A stretch of DNA of 12,577 bases from an uncultured Chitinophagaceae bacterium (GTDB lineage Bacteria > Bacteroidota > Bacteroidia > Chitinophagales > Chitinophagaceae): NCBI GenBank assembly GCA_937919945.1, contig CALESY010000152.1, positions 1 through 12,577 of the forward strand. The letters are read 5' to 3'. The first letter of the stretch is position 1, and each line of letters opens with the position of its first letter. Shown here in pieces: positions 5,416 through 12,577 of this stretch. A program made the translations under genes and the position numbers. The notes beneath the pieces are model-generated. The model saw only the letters and a program-made list of their open reading frames with translations. It made no database searches and had not been told where the DNA came from.

Positions 5416-6168
5416 ATGCGAAGCATTTTTATAAAAGAGATTAATTCCTTTTTCAGTTCCATAGTCGGGTATGTAGCCATCCTTGTTTTTTTGGTGGCTT
5501 GTGGGCTGTTTATTTGGGTAATGCCACAAACCAGCATACTAAGAACTGATGGCTATGCAACATTGGATAGCTTTTTTGAATTAGCACCATGGTTTCTGAT
5601 GCTGTTGATACCGGCTGTCACTATGCGTTCATTTGCTGACGAATTCAGAGGGGGTACGATAGAATGGCTGCAAACAAAGCCGTTGAAAGATACAGATATA
5701 ATACTTGGCAAATACTTTGCTTCGCTCGTGCTTGTATTATTTGCCCTGTTGCCAACGCTAATTTATATATATACTATAAGCAACTTGTCGCAGGATGGTG
5801 CGCCGATAGATGGTGGTGGTATAGCTGGTTCTTATTTTGGTTTGTTTTTTCTGATTGCAGGTTTTACTGCTGTTGGTATATTTTGTTCATCGCTTGCCAA
5901 CAATCAGATAGTAGGCTTTCTAGTCGCCTTGTTTGCCTGCTACTTGTTGTATAGCGGTTTTGAATCGCTCAGCAAAGTTCCTGCATTCGTAAATGGTATA
6001 GATTATTACTTAGGTATGGTGGGTATGTCATTTCATTATGATTCCATAAGCCGTGGTTTTATAGACAGCCGCGATGTTATTTATTTTCTATCTATAGTAG
6101 TATTGTTTATATCACTTACTCGTTTATCACTTAGCAGCCGCACTTGGGATAAGGCTTCACAGGATTGA
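5416..6168 (+). CDS. gldF: Gliding-type ABC transporter permease GldF
   Basis: Integral membrane permease of the ABC-2 type. In Flavobacterium johnsoniae GldF forms a transporter with the ATPase GldA and with GldG, linked to gliding motility; in many relatives the same genes occur without proven gliding. The 250-residue product starts with a short cytoplasmic MRSIFIKEINSFF, then has six hydrophobic segments at roughly 15-36, 57-72, 100-122, 139-160, 164-184 and 221-236. The loop after segment two carries the family signature RSFADEFRGGTIEWLQTKPL. Length is close to known GldF proteins. The ATG at 5416 is used; a nearby ATG at 5408 is out of frame. It is the first gene of an operon with gldG 8 bases downstream. 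No ATPase gene is in the window, which is usual, as gldA is often encoded elsewhere. Confidence 0.9.
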   Translation: MRSIFIKEINSFFSSIVGYVAILVFLVACGLFIWVMPQTSILRTDGYATLDSFFELAPWFLMLLIPAVTMRSFADEFRGGTIEWLQTKPLKDTDIILGKYFASLVLVLFALLPTLIYIYTISNLSQDGAPIDGGGIAGSYFGLFFLIAGFTAVGIFCSSLANNQIVGFLVALFACYLLYSGFESLSKVPAFVNGIDYYLGMVGMSFHYDSISRGFIDSRDVIYFLSIVVLFISLTRLSLSSRTWDKASQD

Positions 6169-6176
6169 TTACACTT

Positions 6177-7910
6177 ATGGCAAAAAGTTCTACAAAAAAA
6201 CGCTCGTCACAATTGCAGCAAGCTATTATACGCATGCTGATTTTGGCTGCCATTTTAGTTGGCATTAATATACTGGCCGCAAGGTTTCATAGAGGTATAG
6301 ACCTTACAAAAGAAAAAAGATTCACACTATCGCAACCAACTAAAAAGATGTTGCGTGAAATGAATGACGTAGCTGTATTTACCGTCTACCTGAAAGGCGA
6401 CTTCCCTGCAGGTTATCAGCGTTTGGCAGAGGCTACACGGGAAAAGCTGGAGTCGTTTAGAAGTGTAGCGGGCAAGAAGATAGTTTATAGGTTTATAAAC
6501 CCTTTTGATGGCAAAACAGAAGAAGAAAAAGTGTCGATTTCAAAAGAATTGGCAGAGAAAGGTATTTATGGTGTTAACCTGCGGATTGCAGATGAATCAG
6601 AAGGCTATAGCGAGAAGTGGGTATTCCCTTACGTGTTGGTACAGTACAAAAACAGCGAAACGTCAGTAAACATATACGACGAAGTGCAGTGGATGAATAC
6701 TTGGGAGAATCTGATAAAGTCTGAAAATCAACTGGAATACAAATTAGCTTCTGCCATCAACAGGTTGAGCCAGCCGGCAAAACCGGAGATTGCCTACATA
6801 ATTGGGCATGGAGAGGCATTGGGTGTATATACGTACGACTTGCTCCAATCACTTTCTGTACAATATAAAGTAGACACATTCGATCTGACATCTAATTACT
6901 ATATACCCAAAACATATAAAGCTATCATTGTAAACAGGCCTACAACACCAATAGACGATCGTGAAAAATTTAAAATAGACCAGTATATAATGGAGGGCGG
7001 TAAAGTGCTGTGGGCAATAGACCAGCTTTTCACGCCTATGGATAGCCTTACAAAATCGGAACAGTTTATGACGTTGGACTATGGGCTGGAGCTTGACGAT
7101 ATGCTGTTTAAATATGGAGCGCGTATAAATCTGAATGTTATTGAAGACTTGCAATGTTTGCAATTACCCATTATCGTTGGGGCTCAAACAGGTAAGCCGC
7201 AAATGCAGAACAGGCCTTGGGTCTTTTATCCCATTTTTTCACCGGCATCTCAGCACCCGATAGTGAAAAATCTGAGTGGCATATTTGGCAGGTTTACAAA
7301 TAGTATAGATACGATCGCCAACCCCGAAGTGAAAAAAACGATATTGCTGCAATCATCCAAATATAGTCGTACAGAAGCTTTCCCGGTAAGGGTTAGTTTA
7401 AGTATGTTGAAATACCCATTAACCCCCGATTTATTTACGAATCCATATCAGCCATCAGCTGTATTGTTGGAGGGTAAATTCAAATCTGCATTTGAAAACA
7501 GGTTGGCGCCGGGTTTTATCAAATTACTGGAAGATTCACTAAAAAGAAAATTCCGCACGGTTGCAGATACCGCTACAAGTATGATAGTGGTATCTGATGG
7601 AGAAATGTTTGAAAACGATTTTTCTCAGTCGCAGGGAATTATGGAAATGGGGTACTGGAAGTTTATGCAAACAAGGTTTGAGAACAAAGAGTTTTTATTA
7701 AACTGTATTGAATACCTGACTGATAATAGCGGACTGCTGGAAGCAAGGGTGAAAGATCTTAAGCTGAGGATGCTGGACCGCAAACGAGTAAAAGAGGAAA
7801 AGGCTACATGGCGGTTGGTGAATATTGGCATACCAATAGCACTGATATTGATTTTTGCATCGGTGTATATGTTCTTCCGAAAACGCAGGTACGAGAAAAA
7901 AGCAGCATAG
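6177..7910 (+). CDS. gldG: Gliding-type ABC transporter substrate-binding/auxiliary protein GldG
   Basis: Membrane-anchored periplasmic partner of GldF. The 577-residue product has a basic N-terminus, a transmembrane segment at about 16-37, the family motif GIDLTKEKRFTLS directly after it, a large periplasmic region with IGHGE at 209-213, and a second transmembrane segment near the C-terminus (about 546-568) followed by the basic tail FRKRRYEKKAA. This two-anchor layout and length fit GldG and its ABC-transporter auxiliary domain. The start is the ATG at 6177, eight bases after the gldF stop; a TTG at 6165 overlapping gldF is in frame but less likely. The product probably gives the transporter its periplasmic recognition part; the cargo is unknown. 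Translation is probably coupled to gldF. Confidence 0.9.
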   Translation: MAKSSTKKRSSQLQQAIIRMLILAAILVGINILAARFHRGIDLTKEKRFTLSQPTKKMLREMNDVAVFTVYLKGDFPAGYQRLAEATREKLESFRSVAGKKIVYRFINPFDGKTEEEKVSISKELAEKGIYGVNLRIADESEGYSEKWVFPYVLVQYKNSETSVNIYDEVQWMNTWENLIKSENQLEYKLASAINRLSQPAKPEIAYIIGHGEALGVYTYDLLQSLSVQYKVDTFDLTSNYYIPKTYKAIIVNRPTTPIDDREKFKIDQYIMEGGKVLWAIDQLFTPMDSLTKSEQFMTLDYGLELDDMLFKYGARINLNVIEDLQCLQLPIIVGAQTGKPQMQNRPWVFYPIFSPASQHPIVKNLSGIFGRFTNSIDTIANPEVKKTILLQSSKYSRTEAFPVRVSLSMLKYPLTPDLFTNPYQPSAVLLEGKFKSAFENRLAPGFIKLLEDSLKRKFRTVADTATSMIVVSDGEMFENDFSQSQGIMEMGYWKFMQTRFENKEFLLNCIEYLTDNSGLLEARVKDLKLRMLDRKRVKEEKATWRLVNIGIPIALILIFASVYMFFRKRRYEKKAA

Positions 7911-7929
7911 ACAATTCAGACGTAAGGCA

Positions 7930-9015
7930 ATGAAAAAAACAATAGCATATTTAGTAGGGTTGATACTGGTGGTAGCAGCAGTATGGTATTTTGTATTTAG
8001 GGATAAAAATGTTTTTGGTGGCAATGAGGCAAACTTTACCATTGAAGATACAAGTGCTATTGGTAAAATATTTCTGGCAGATAAAAAGGGTAATAGCATA
8101 CTGCTTGAGCGCAAAGATGGTGAGTGGATACTGAATAAACAGTATCCTGTAATATCACAATCTATCAACACCCTGCTGTATACACTAAAGAGCCAGGTAG
8201 CGCAGTACCCAGTTAATGAAAGTGCTTATAATAATGTAATTGTGATGTTGGCAGGTGAAAGTGTCAAGGTGGAAGTGTACGACAAAGACAATGATAAAAT
8301 GACTGTCTTTTATGTAGTTGGTCAAGCAAGCAATAATCAGGGCAGTTATATGATGATGGAAGGTGCCGATATGCCTTATGTAGTGCAGATACCTGGCTTT
8401 GATGGCTATGTTGCTACCCGCTATACTACTGATATAAAAGACTGGCGAGACAGGACGGTGTTTAACATCCCGCAATCGAAGCTGCAATATGTAAAACTGA
8501 CTTATAAAAACGAACAGCTGAATAGCTACACCTTCAAAAAAGCAGACAGTGGCTTTGTTGTAGATGCAGAGCCTATGTTGATAGCAGGTAAGCAACCTAA
8601 TAAACGTAGGGTAGAAGTGTACAGTAAGTTTTTTGAAAAAGTATTTAGTGAAGGCTATATTAATGGTACTATAAAGTTGGATTCGGTTATTAAAAGTGTG
8701 CCTATGATGTGTACAATTGAAGCTGCTTCAACGGATGGTAAAACACAAAAAGCAGATATATACTGGATGCCTCTTAACAGGCGTAGTAAAAATATGCTTA
8801 CCCCTTTTCCTGGTATTGATAACCAATACGATGCAGACCGCTTTTATGCAGTAATAAATAATTATAAAGACACTATTATTATTCAACGCGCTACATTCGA
8901 TAAAATATTGCGTAAAGCATACGAGTTTTATGAGGCAGATGATACGGCATCGAAAGATGTAATACAAGTGCCCAAAGGAGCGGGTAACGTAATAAAAGCA
9001 ACATCCGGGAATTAG
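7930..9015 (+). CDS. DUF4340 domain-containing membrane-anchored protein
   Basis: Third gene of the gldF-gldG operon. The 361-residue product begins MKKTIAYLVG, with one transmembrane segment at about 5-23, and the rest is predicted periplasmic. It resembles DUF4340 proteins, which sit beside GldF/GldG-type transporters in many Bacteroidota and other phyla and show repeated beta-rich units. Visible hallmarks are an early segment ILLERKDGEWILNKQYPV, the tract YMMMEGADMPYVVQIPGF and DWRDRTVFNIPQSKL, which looks like the start of a second repeat unit. The frame is open from 7855, inside gldG, but the ATG at 7930 gives the clean membrane anchor and is 19 bases after the gldG stop, with a weak AAGG just upstream. 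The stop codon is at the loop of the operon terminator. A role as an accessory subunit of the transporter is inferred from position only. Confidence 0.85.
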   Translation: MKKTIAYLVGLILVVAAVWYFVFRDKNVFGGNEANFTIEDTSAIGKIFLADKKGNSILLERKDGEWILNKQYPVISQSINTLLYTLKSQVAQYPVNESAYNNVIVMLAGESVKVEVYDKDNDKMTVFYVVGQASNNQGSYMMMEGADMPYVVQIPGFDGYVATRYTTDIKDWRDRTVFNIPQSKLQYVKLTYKNEQLNSYTFKKADSGFVVDAEPMLIAGKQPNKRRVEVYSKFFEKVFSEGYINGTIKLDSVIKSVPMMCTIEAASTDGKTQKADIYWMPLNRRSKNMLTPFPGIDNQYDADRFYAVINNYKDTIIIQRATFDKILRKAYEFYEADDTASKDVIQVPKGAGNVIKATSGN

Positions 9016-9033
9016 CCCGGATTTCTCTTTTTT
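9003..9033 (+). terminator. Intrinsic terminator of the gldF-gldG-DUF4340 operon
   Basis: ATCCGGG (9003-9009) pairs with CCCGGAT (9016-9022) around AATTAG, followed by TTCTCTTTTTT. The loop contains the TAG stop (9013-9015) of the last operon gene, so the left arm is coding sequence. It separates this operon from murF-alr, whose ATG follows at 9064. Confidence 0.88.
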
Positions 9034-9063
9034 GATTATTAATTTTAGCGTGATAAGCACGTT

Positions 9064-11580
9064 ATGATAAAAAGGCCCCAAGCAGAAGAGTTAAGAAAAT
9101 GGTGCAATGGTATGATGCTGTTGCATGGGAATGATATATCCGTCGAGGAGTTGGTAATAGATACTCGAAAAGTAGCGGAACCCGAAAAAGCTTTATTCAT
9201 AGCTTTGAAAACGAATAGAAGAGATGGGCATAGCTTTATACAACAAGCATACGAAAAAGGCATACGCAACTATCTTATTTCAGCAGAAATAGAGATTGCA
9301 AAATACCCCGGCGCAAATTTTATACAGGTAAAAGATACACTAATCGCTTTACAACAAATAGCAACAGGATACAGAAAGCAGTTTGATATTCCGGTAATAG
9401 GCATCACAGGAAGTAATGGTAAAACAGTAGTAAAAGAATGGCTTTATCAATTATTACAAGAAAGTTATAATACAGTAAGAAGTCCTAAAAGCTATAACTC
9501 ACAGATTGGTGTACCGCTGTCTGTATGGTTGTTAGAGCCTGAACAACAACTGGCAATATTCGAAGCAGGTATATCGCAGCCAGACGAAATGCAGAGGCTG
9601 GAAAAAATAATACAACCAACAATTGGGGTATTTACGAATATAGGAGAGGCGCATAGCGAAGGTTTTCTGAATATCCGGCAGAAGATAAATGAGAAACTGG
9701 GCCTCTTCAGGCATGTGCAGCAATTGGTCTATTGTATAGATTACCCTGAACTGAATGAAGTACTAGTACATTATAAGTCGAATGTACGCAATCATGGAGG
9801 TGAGCAACCATTGAAGCTATTCACTTGGTCGCATAAAAACGAAGATGCAGACCTTTATATAACAAGTGCTTCGAACGAATCAGGCAAGACAAACATCCAA
9901 GCTATCTATCAACAGCAGCTAATCGGTATTACAATACCGTTCAATGATGCAGCATCAATAGAAAACGCTATTCACTGTTGGGCTATTATGTTGCTTTTGG
10001 GTTTGCAACAATCGATAATAAATGAGCGTATGTTGCGCTTACAGCCTGTTTCTATGCGGTTGGAGTTAAGGCGCGGTATTAATGATTGCACAATCATCAA
10101 TGATACTTACAATTCAGACATGACATCGCTGCTTATAGCGCTAGACTATCTGGAGCAGCAAAAACAACATCAACAACGCACGGTTATATTATCAGATTTG
10201 CTACAAATTGCACGTCCCGATGCTGAATTGTATGAAGAAGTAGCAGACCTGTTGGGCCGTATGAATGTACAACGCTTTATTGGTATTGGCCCTGCATTGT
10301 ATAAACACAAAGCACTCTTCAGGCAACACAAAAAGCTACGAAGTGTGTTCTTCAAGTCAACAGAAGACTTTCTGAAAAAATTCCACCTTATTACATTCGA
10401 AAACGAAGCTATTCTGCTGAAAGGTGCCCGTGTATTTGCGTTTGAAAAAATAGATATGCTGTTGGAGCAGCAAATACACCAGACTGTATTGTCTATCAAC
10501 CTGTCATCACTAACGCACAACCTGAACGTATTCAGAAGCAAATTAAAGCCCGACGTGAAAGTAATGGCTATGGTAAAGGCTTTTTCTTATGGTAGTGGTA
10601 GTTATGAAATTGCACATTTATTACAATATTCAGGTGTCGATTATTTGTCTGTAGCTTATACCGATGAGGGCATCACGCTACGCAGGGCCGGCATTACAAT
10701 GCCAATCATGGTAATGAGCCCCGATGCTACATCCTTCGATAGAATGATAGCTTGGAAGCTGGAACCTGAAATTTATAATGTGCGCTCGTTAGAGTTATTC
10801 ACCAACATAGCGCAAACCTTACAAGTAAAAAATTATCCTATACATATAAAGTTGGATACCGGTATGCACCGCCTGGGTTTCATGCCACACGAGCTGGAGG
10901 CACTTATGGAGCATTGCGATAACAATCCGCATATACAAATAGCCAGTGTATTTAGTCACCTGGCGGCCAGTGAAGACTCGAGCTTAGACCATTTTACAGC
11001 ACACCAAAAAGAGCAGTTTGAACAAATGAGCCACGCACTGCTGATGCGTTTGCCCAATAAACCTTTAAGGCACTTATGTAACTCTGCTGCCATTGCTCGC
11101 CATCCGGACATGCATTATGATATGGTTAGGCTGGGCTTAGGTTTATATGGTATAGATGGTAGCAGTGTCTTACAAAAAGAATTGAGGCAAATCAGCACAT
11201 TGAAAACAACCATCGCACAAATAAAAACCATACCTGTCGGCGAAACAGTAGGCTATGGCAGAAAAGGAGTCGTCGATAAAGAAACACGTATCGCCACCAT
11301 TAATATCGGCTATGCAGATGGCTACCCCCGCACATTAGGTAATGGCAAAGCGTACGTACTGGTACATGGCAAGCCTGCCAAATTAGTAGGCATAGTATGT
11401 ATGGATTTGTGTATGATTGATGTTACAGATATACCCGATACTAAAGAGGGCGATGAAGTAATAGTCTTTGGCCCGCAACTACCACTGACAAAACTATCTG
11501 AATGGGCAGATACTATACCTTATGAGATGATGACAGGTATATCGCAACGTGTGAAGAGGGTTTACGAAAATGAGGTGTAA
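9064..11580 (+). CDS. Bifunctional MurF (UDP-MurNAc-tripeptide:D-Ala-D-Ala ligase) / alanine racemase
   Basis: A fused cytoplasmic enzyme of peptidoglycan synthesis, 838 residues. The first domain (about 1-470) is MurF, which joins D-Ala-D-Ala to UDP-MurNAc-tripeptide. It shows DTRK at 33-36 (UDP-substrate region), the ATP-binding loop GITGSNGKT at 113-121, the later EAGISQPDE and TNIGEAHSEGF, and NDTYNSDMTSL in the C-terminal part. The second domain (about 474-838) is a PLP-dependent alanine racemase interconverting L- and D-Ala: PLP lysine K505 in MVKAFSYGSG, KLDTGMHRLGF at 596-606, and the second catalytic base Tyr731 in GYGRK, followed by IGYADGYPR. Both active sites look intact. This fusion is known in Bacteroidota, where D-Ala supply and use share one polypeptide. 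It begins at the ATG at 9064, 30 bases after the previous terminator; TAATTTTA (9040-9047) is one mismatch from the -7 consensus. No Shine-Dalgarno sequence is visible. Confidence 0.95.
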   Translation: MIKRPQAEELRKWCNGMMLLHGNDISVEELVIDTRKVAEPEKALFIALKTNRRDGHSFIQQAYEKGIRNYLISAEIEIAKYPGANFIQVKDTLIALQQIATGYRKQFDIPVIGITGSNGKTVVKEWLYQLLQESYNTVRSPKSYNSQIGVPLSVWLLEPEQQLAIFEAGISQPDEMQRLEKIIQPTIGVFTNIGEAHSEGFLNIRQKINEKLGLFRHVQQLVYCIDYPELNEVLVHYKSNVRNHGGEQPLKLFTWSHKNEDADLYITSASNESGKTNIQAIYQQQLIGITIPFNDAASIENAIHCWAIMLLLGLQQSIINERMLRLQPVSMRLELRRGINDCTIINDTYNSDMTSLLIALDYLEQQKQHQQRTVILSDLLQIARPDAELYEEVADLLGRMNVQRFIGIGPALYKHKALFRQHKKLRSVFFKSTEDFLKKFHLITFENEAILLKGARVFAFEKIDMLLEQQIHQTVLSINLSSLTHNLNVFRSKLKPDVKVMAMVKAFSYGSGSYEIAHLLQYSGVDYLSVAYTDEGITLRRAGITMPIMVMSPDATSFDRMIAWKLEPEIYNVRSLELFTNIAQTLQVKNYPIHIKLDTGMHRLGFMPHELEALMEHCDNNPHIQIASVFSHLAASEDSSLDHFTAHQKEQFEQMSHALLMRLPNKPLRHLCNSAAIARHPDMHYDMVRLGLGLYGIDGSSVLQKELRQISTLKTTIAQIKTIPVGETVGYGRKGVVDKETRIATINIGYADGYPRTLGNGKAYVLVHGKPAKLVGIVCMDLCMIDVTDIPDTKEGDEVIVFGPQLPLTKLSEWADTIPYEMMTGISQRVKRVYENEV

Positions 11581-11650
11581 AAAAGTAGTATATTTATGTT
11601 AATTATTGATTTTAAAAAATAAAGCTGCTGGATAAGTGCATTATAGGATT

Positions 11651-11872
11651 ATGAAAAAATGTTTGATAGTAATTACTTCAATAAGTTTGGTGTTCGTTTA
11701 CAGTTGTTCTAATTCAATATCCGATTTAGCATCAGTAGATAAACAAGCATCTGGGGGGAATAGTACAAATGCATCCAATGTTACATCTTCTGTAAAATCT
11801 GTTGATACATTGCAGAGTATACAATTAAATAGTCCTGTAAATAATGACAAAACTTCGTCATTGTCTGAATAG
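11651..11872 (+). CDS. Small predicted lipoprotein, 73 residues, unknown function
   Basis: I do not recognise this protein. It starts MKKCLIVITSISLVFVYSC, a typical lipoprotein signal with Cys19 as the lipidated residue (VYSC). The mature 55 residues are nearly all Ser, Thr, Asn, Val, Lys and Asp, with no hydrophobic core and no aromatic residue, so it is probably disordered, like a tether or spacer. The frame is open from 11636, but only the ATG at 11651 gives a normal signal. TATATTTA at 11589-11596, one mismatch from TAnnTTTG, may be its -7 element; otherwise it could be read through from murF-alr, 70 bases upstream. It converges on recR with 11 bases between stops and no terminator. Its short length and simple composition leave some doubt, but the lipobox argues for a real gene. 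Confidence 0.6.
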   Translation: MKKCLIVITSISLVFVYSCSNSISDLASVDKQASGGNSTNASNVTSSVKSVDTLQSIQLNSPVNNDKTSSLSE

Positions 11873-11883
11873 CAATATGAAAA

Positions 11884-12510
11884 CTATGGCTTGCTAATAC
11901 TCACATAATTATCAATTGGCAATCTTTTAGCAATGCTCCGTGCCAAAGTCATTTCATCGGCATATTCAAGTTCGCCGCCAAAAGATATGCCCCTTGCTAT
12001 GGTGGTAATTGTAATAGGCAGTCCTGCTGTTTGTTTGGCAATGTAATAAACAGTCGTATCACCCTCAATAGTAGGACTGAGTGCCATGATTAGCTCCTGT
12101 GTGTTTCCGTTTTTGGCCCGTTCGTACAATGTAGGTATGTTTAGTTGTTCAGGACCTATACCATCTAGTGGCGATAATATGCCTCCGAGTAAGTGATACA
12201 AACCATTGTATTGTCCTGTACTTTCTATTGCTATCACATCGCGTACAGATTCTACTACACATATCTGGCTTTTGTCTCTTGCTGGATTGTTGCAAATATT
12301 GCAAATTGGCGTATCTGCTACATTGTGGCATTGTTTGCAGAACATAATCTCGCTACGCATTTTAGCCAATGTTTCTGTAAAAGCCAATACACTTTCTTTT
12401 TCCATCTTCAGCATATGCAAAACCATACGTAAGGCAGTTTTCTTACCAATACCGGGTAGTTTTGAAAACTCCTTAACAGCATCCTCTATCAACTTTGATG
12501 AAAAAAACAT
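11884..12510 (-). CDS. recR: Recombination mediator protein RecR
   Basis: DNA-repair protein of the RecFOR pathway, which helps load RecA at single-stranded gaps. The 208-residue product has the family layout: a helix-hairpin-helix around LPGIGKKTALRM (18-29), a four-cysteine zinc finger with C58, C61, C70 and C73, and a Toprim domain from about residue 82 (ICVVESVRDVIAIE) through HLLGGILSPLDGIGP (106-120), then the C-terminal IARGISFGGELEYADEMTL (171-189). All key residues appear intact and the length is standard. The start at 12510 (MFFSSKLIEDAV) matches the usual RecR N-terminus. On the minus strand TAACTTTA (12515-12522) is one mismatch from the -7 consensus and just upstream of the ATG, so the leader would be very short. 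A strong terminator at the window end separates recR from whatever lies further upstream on its strand. Confidence 0.96.
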   Translation of the reverse strand: MFFSSKLIEDAVKEFSKLPGIGKKTALRMVLHMLKMEKESVLAFTETLAKMRSEIMFCKQCHNVADTPICNICNNPARDKSQICVVESVRDVIAIESTGQYNGLYHLLGGILSPLDGIGPEQLNIPTLYERAKNGNTQELIMALSPTIEGDTTVYYIAKQTAGLPITITTIARGISFGGELEYADEMTLARSIAKRLPIDNYVSISKP

Positions 12511-12538
12511 TAACTAAAGTTACGGTTAGTTTATTCAA

Positions 12539-12576
12539 TAAAAAATCGGGCGGAATTTTCCGCCCGATTTTTTATT
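12539..12576. terminator. Strong bidirectional intrinsic terminator at the window end
   Basis: ATCGGGCGG (12545-12553) pairs with CCGCCCGAT (12560-12568) around AATTTT; the repeat symmetry extends two more bases inward on each side. An A run precedes it and TTTTTT follows, so it can act on either strand. No plus-strand gene in the window ends here, so it probably serves a minus-strand gene beyond the window upstream of recR. Confidence 0.88.
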
Positions 12577-12577
12577 G

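Noticed and set aside
5241..5537. 98-residue minus-strand open frame across the gldF start
   Set aside because: It overlaps gldF and the 11-bp hairpin and shows no domain or signal; taken as chance.
1..12577. CRISPR array, tRNA, insertion sequence, prophage or toxin-antitoxin pair
   Set aside because: No regular repeats, cloverleaf pattern, transposase, integrase or small toxin-like gene pair was seen on either strand.

Overview
The window reads as ordinary, gene-dense chromosome from a member of the Bacteroidota, most likely in or near the Chitinophagaceae. Four things point there: a fused MurF-alanine racemase, the GldF/GldG gliding-type ABC transporter pair, near-absence of Shine-Dalgarno sequences, and several upstream elements matching the Bacteroidota -7 consensus TAnnTTTG (TATGTTTG, TACTTTTG, TATCTTTG, TATATTTG). 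Family placement is inference from sequence read by eye; no search was run.

Left part (1-2674): a TauE/SafE-type (TSUP) membrane transporter gene, cut by the window edge and interrupted by a one-base frameshift at a G7 run; a 129-residue helical protein of unknown function; a bidirectional terminator-like site; then the divergent pair engB (ribosome-assembly GTPase, minus) and menG/ubiE (quinone methyltransferase, plus), whose start codons are only 29 bp apart. A perfect 15-bp bidirectional terminator closes menG.

Middle (2682-5415): a class D (OXA-type) beta-lactamase lipoprotein on the minus strand, an unrecognised exported 162-residue protein on the plus strand, and a membrane-anchored M23 (LytM-type) cell-wall peptidase on the minus strand that starts with TTG. 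Upstream of it lies the only long non-coding stretch (5076-5415), which carries five perfect short hairpins in about 180 bp plus a promoter for the next operon.

Right part (5416-12577): a tight gldF-gldG-DUF4340 operon ending in a terminator that overlaps its last stop codon; the 838-residue MurF-Alr fusion, which makes and attaches D-Ala-D-Ala precursors for peptidoglycan; a 73-residue Ser/Thr/Asn-rich lipoprotein; and recR (recombinational repair) on the minus strand, with a strong bidirectional terminator at the window end.

A cell-envelope theme runs through the window (beta-lactamase, M23 peptidase, MurF-Alr, gliding-type transporter, lipoproteins), but the genes alternate in strand and do not form one operon. 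I see no prophage, insertion sequence, CRISPR array, tRNA or rRNA, and no convincing new multi-gene system. The least explained items are the hairpin-rich spacer before gldF, the homopolymer-interrupted transporter gene and the three unrecognised small proteins.
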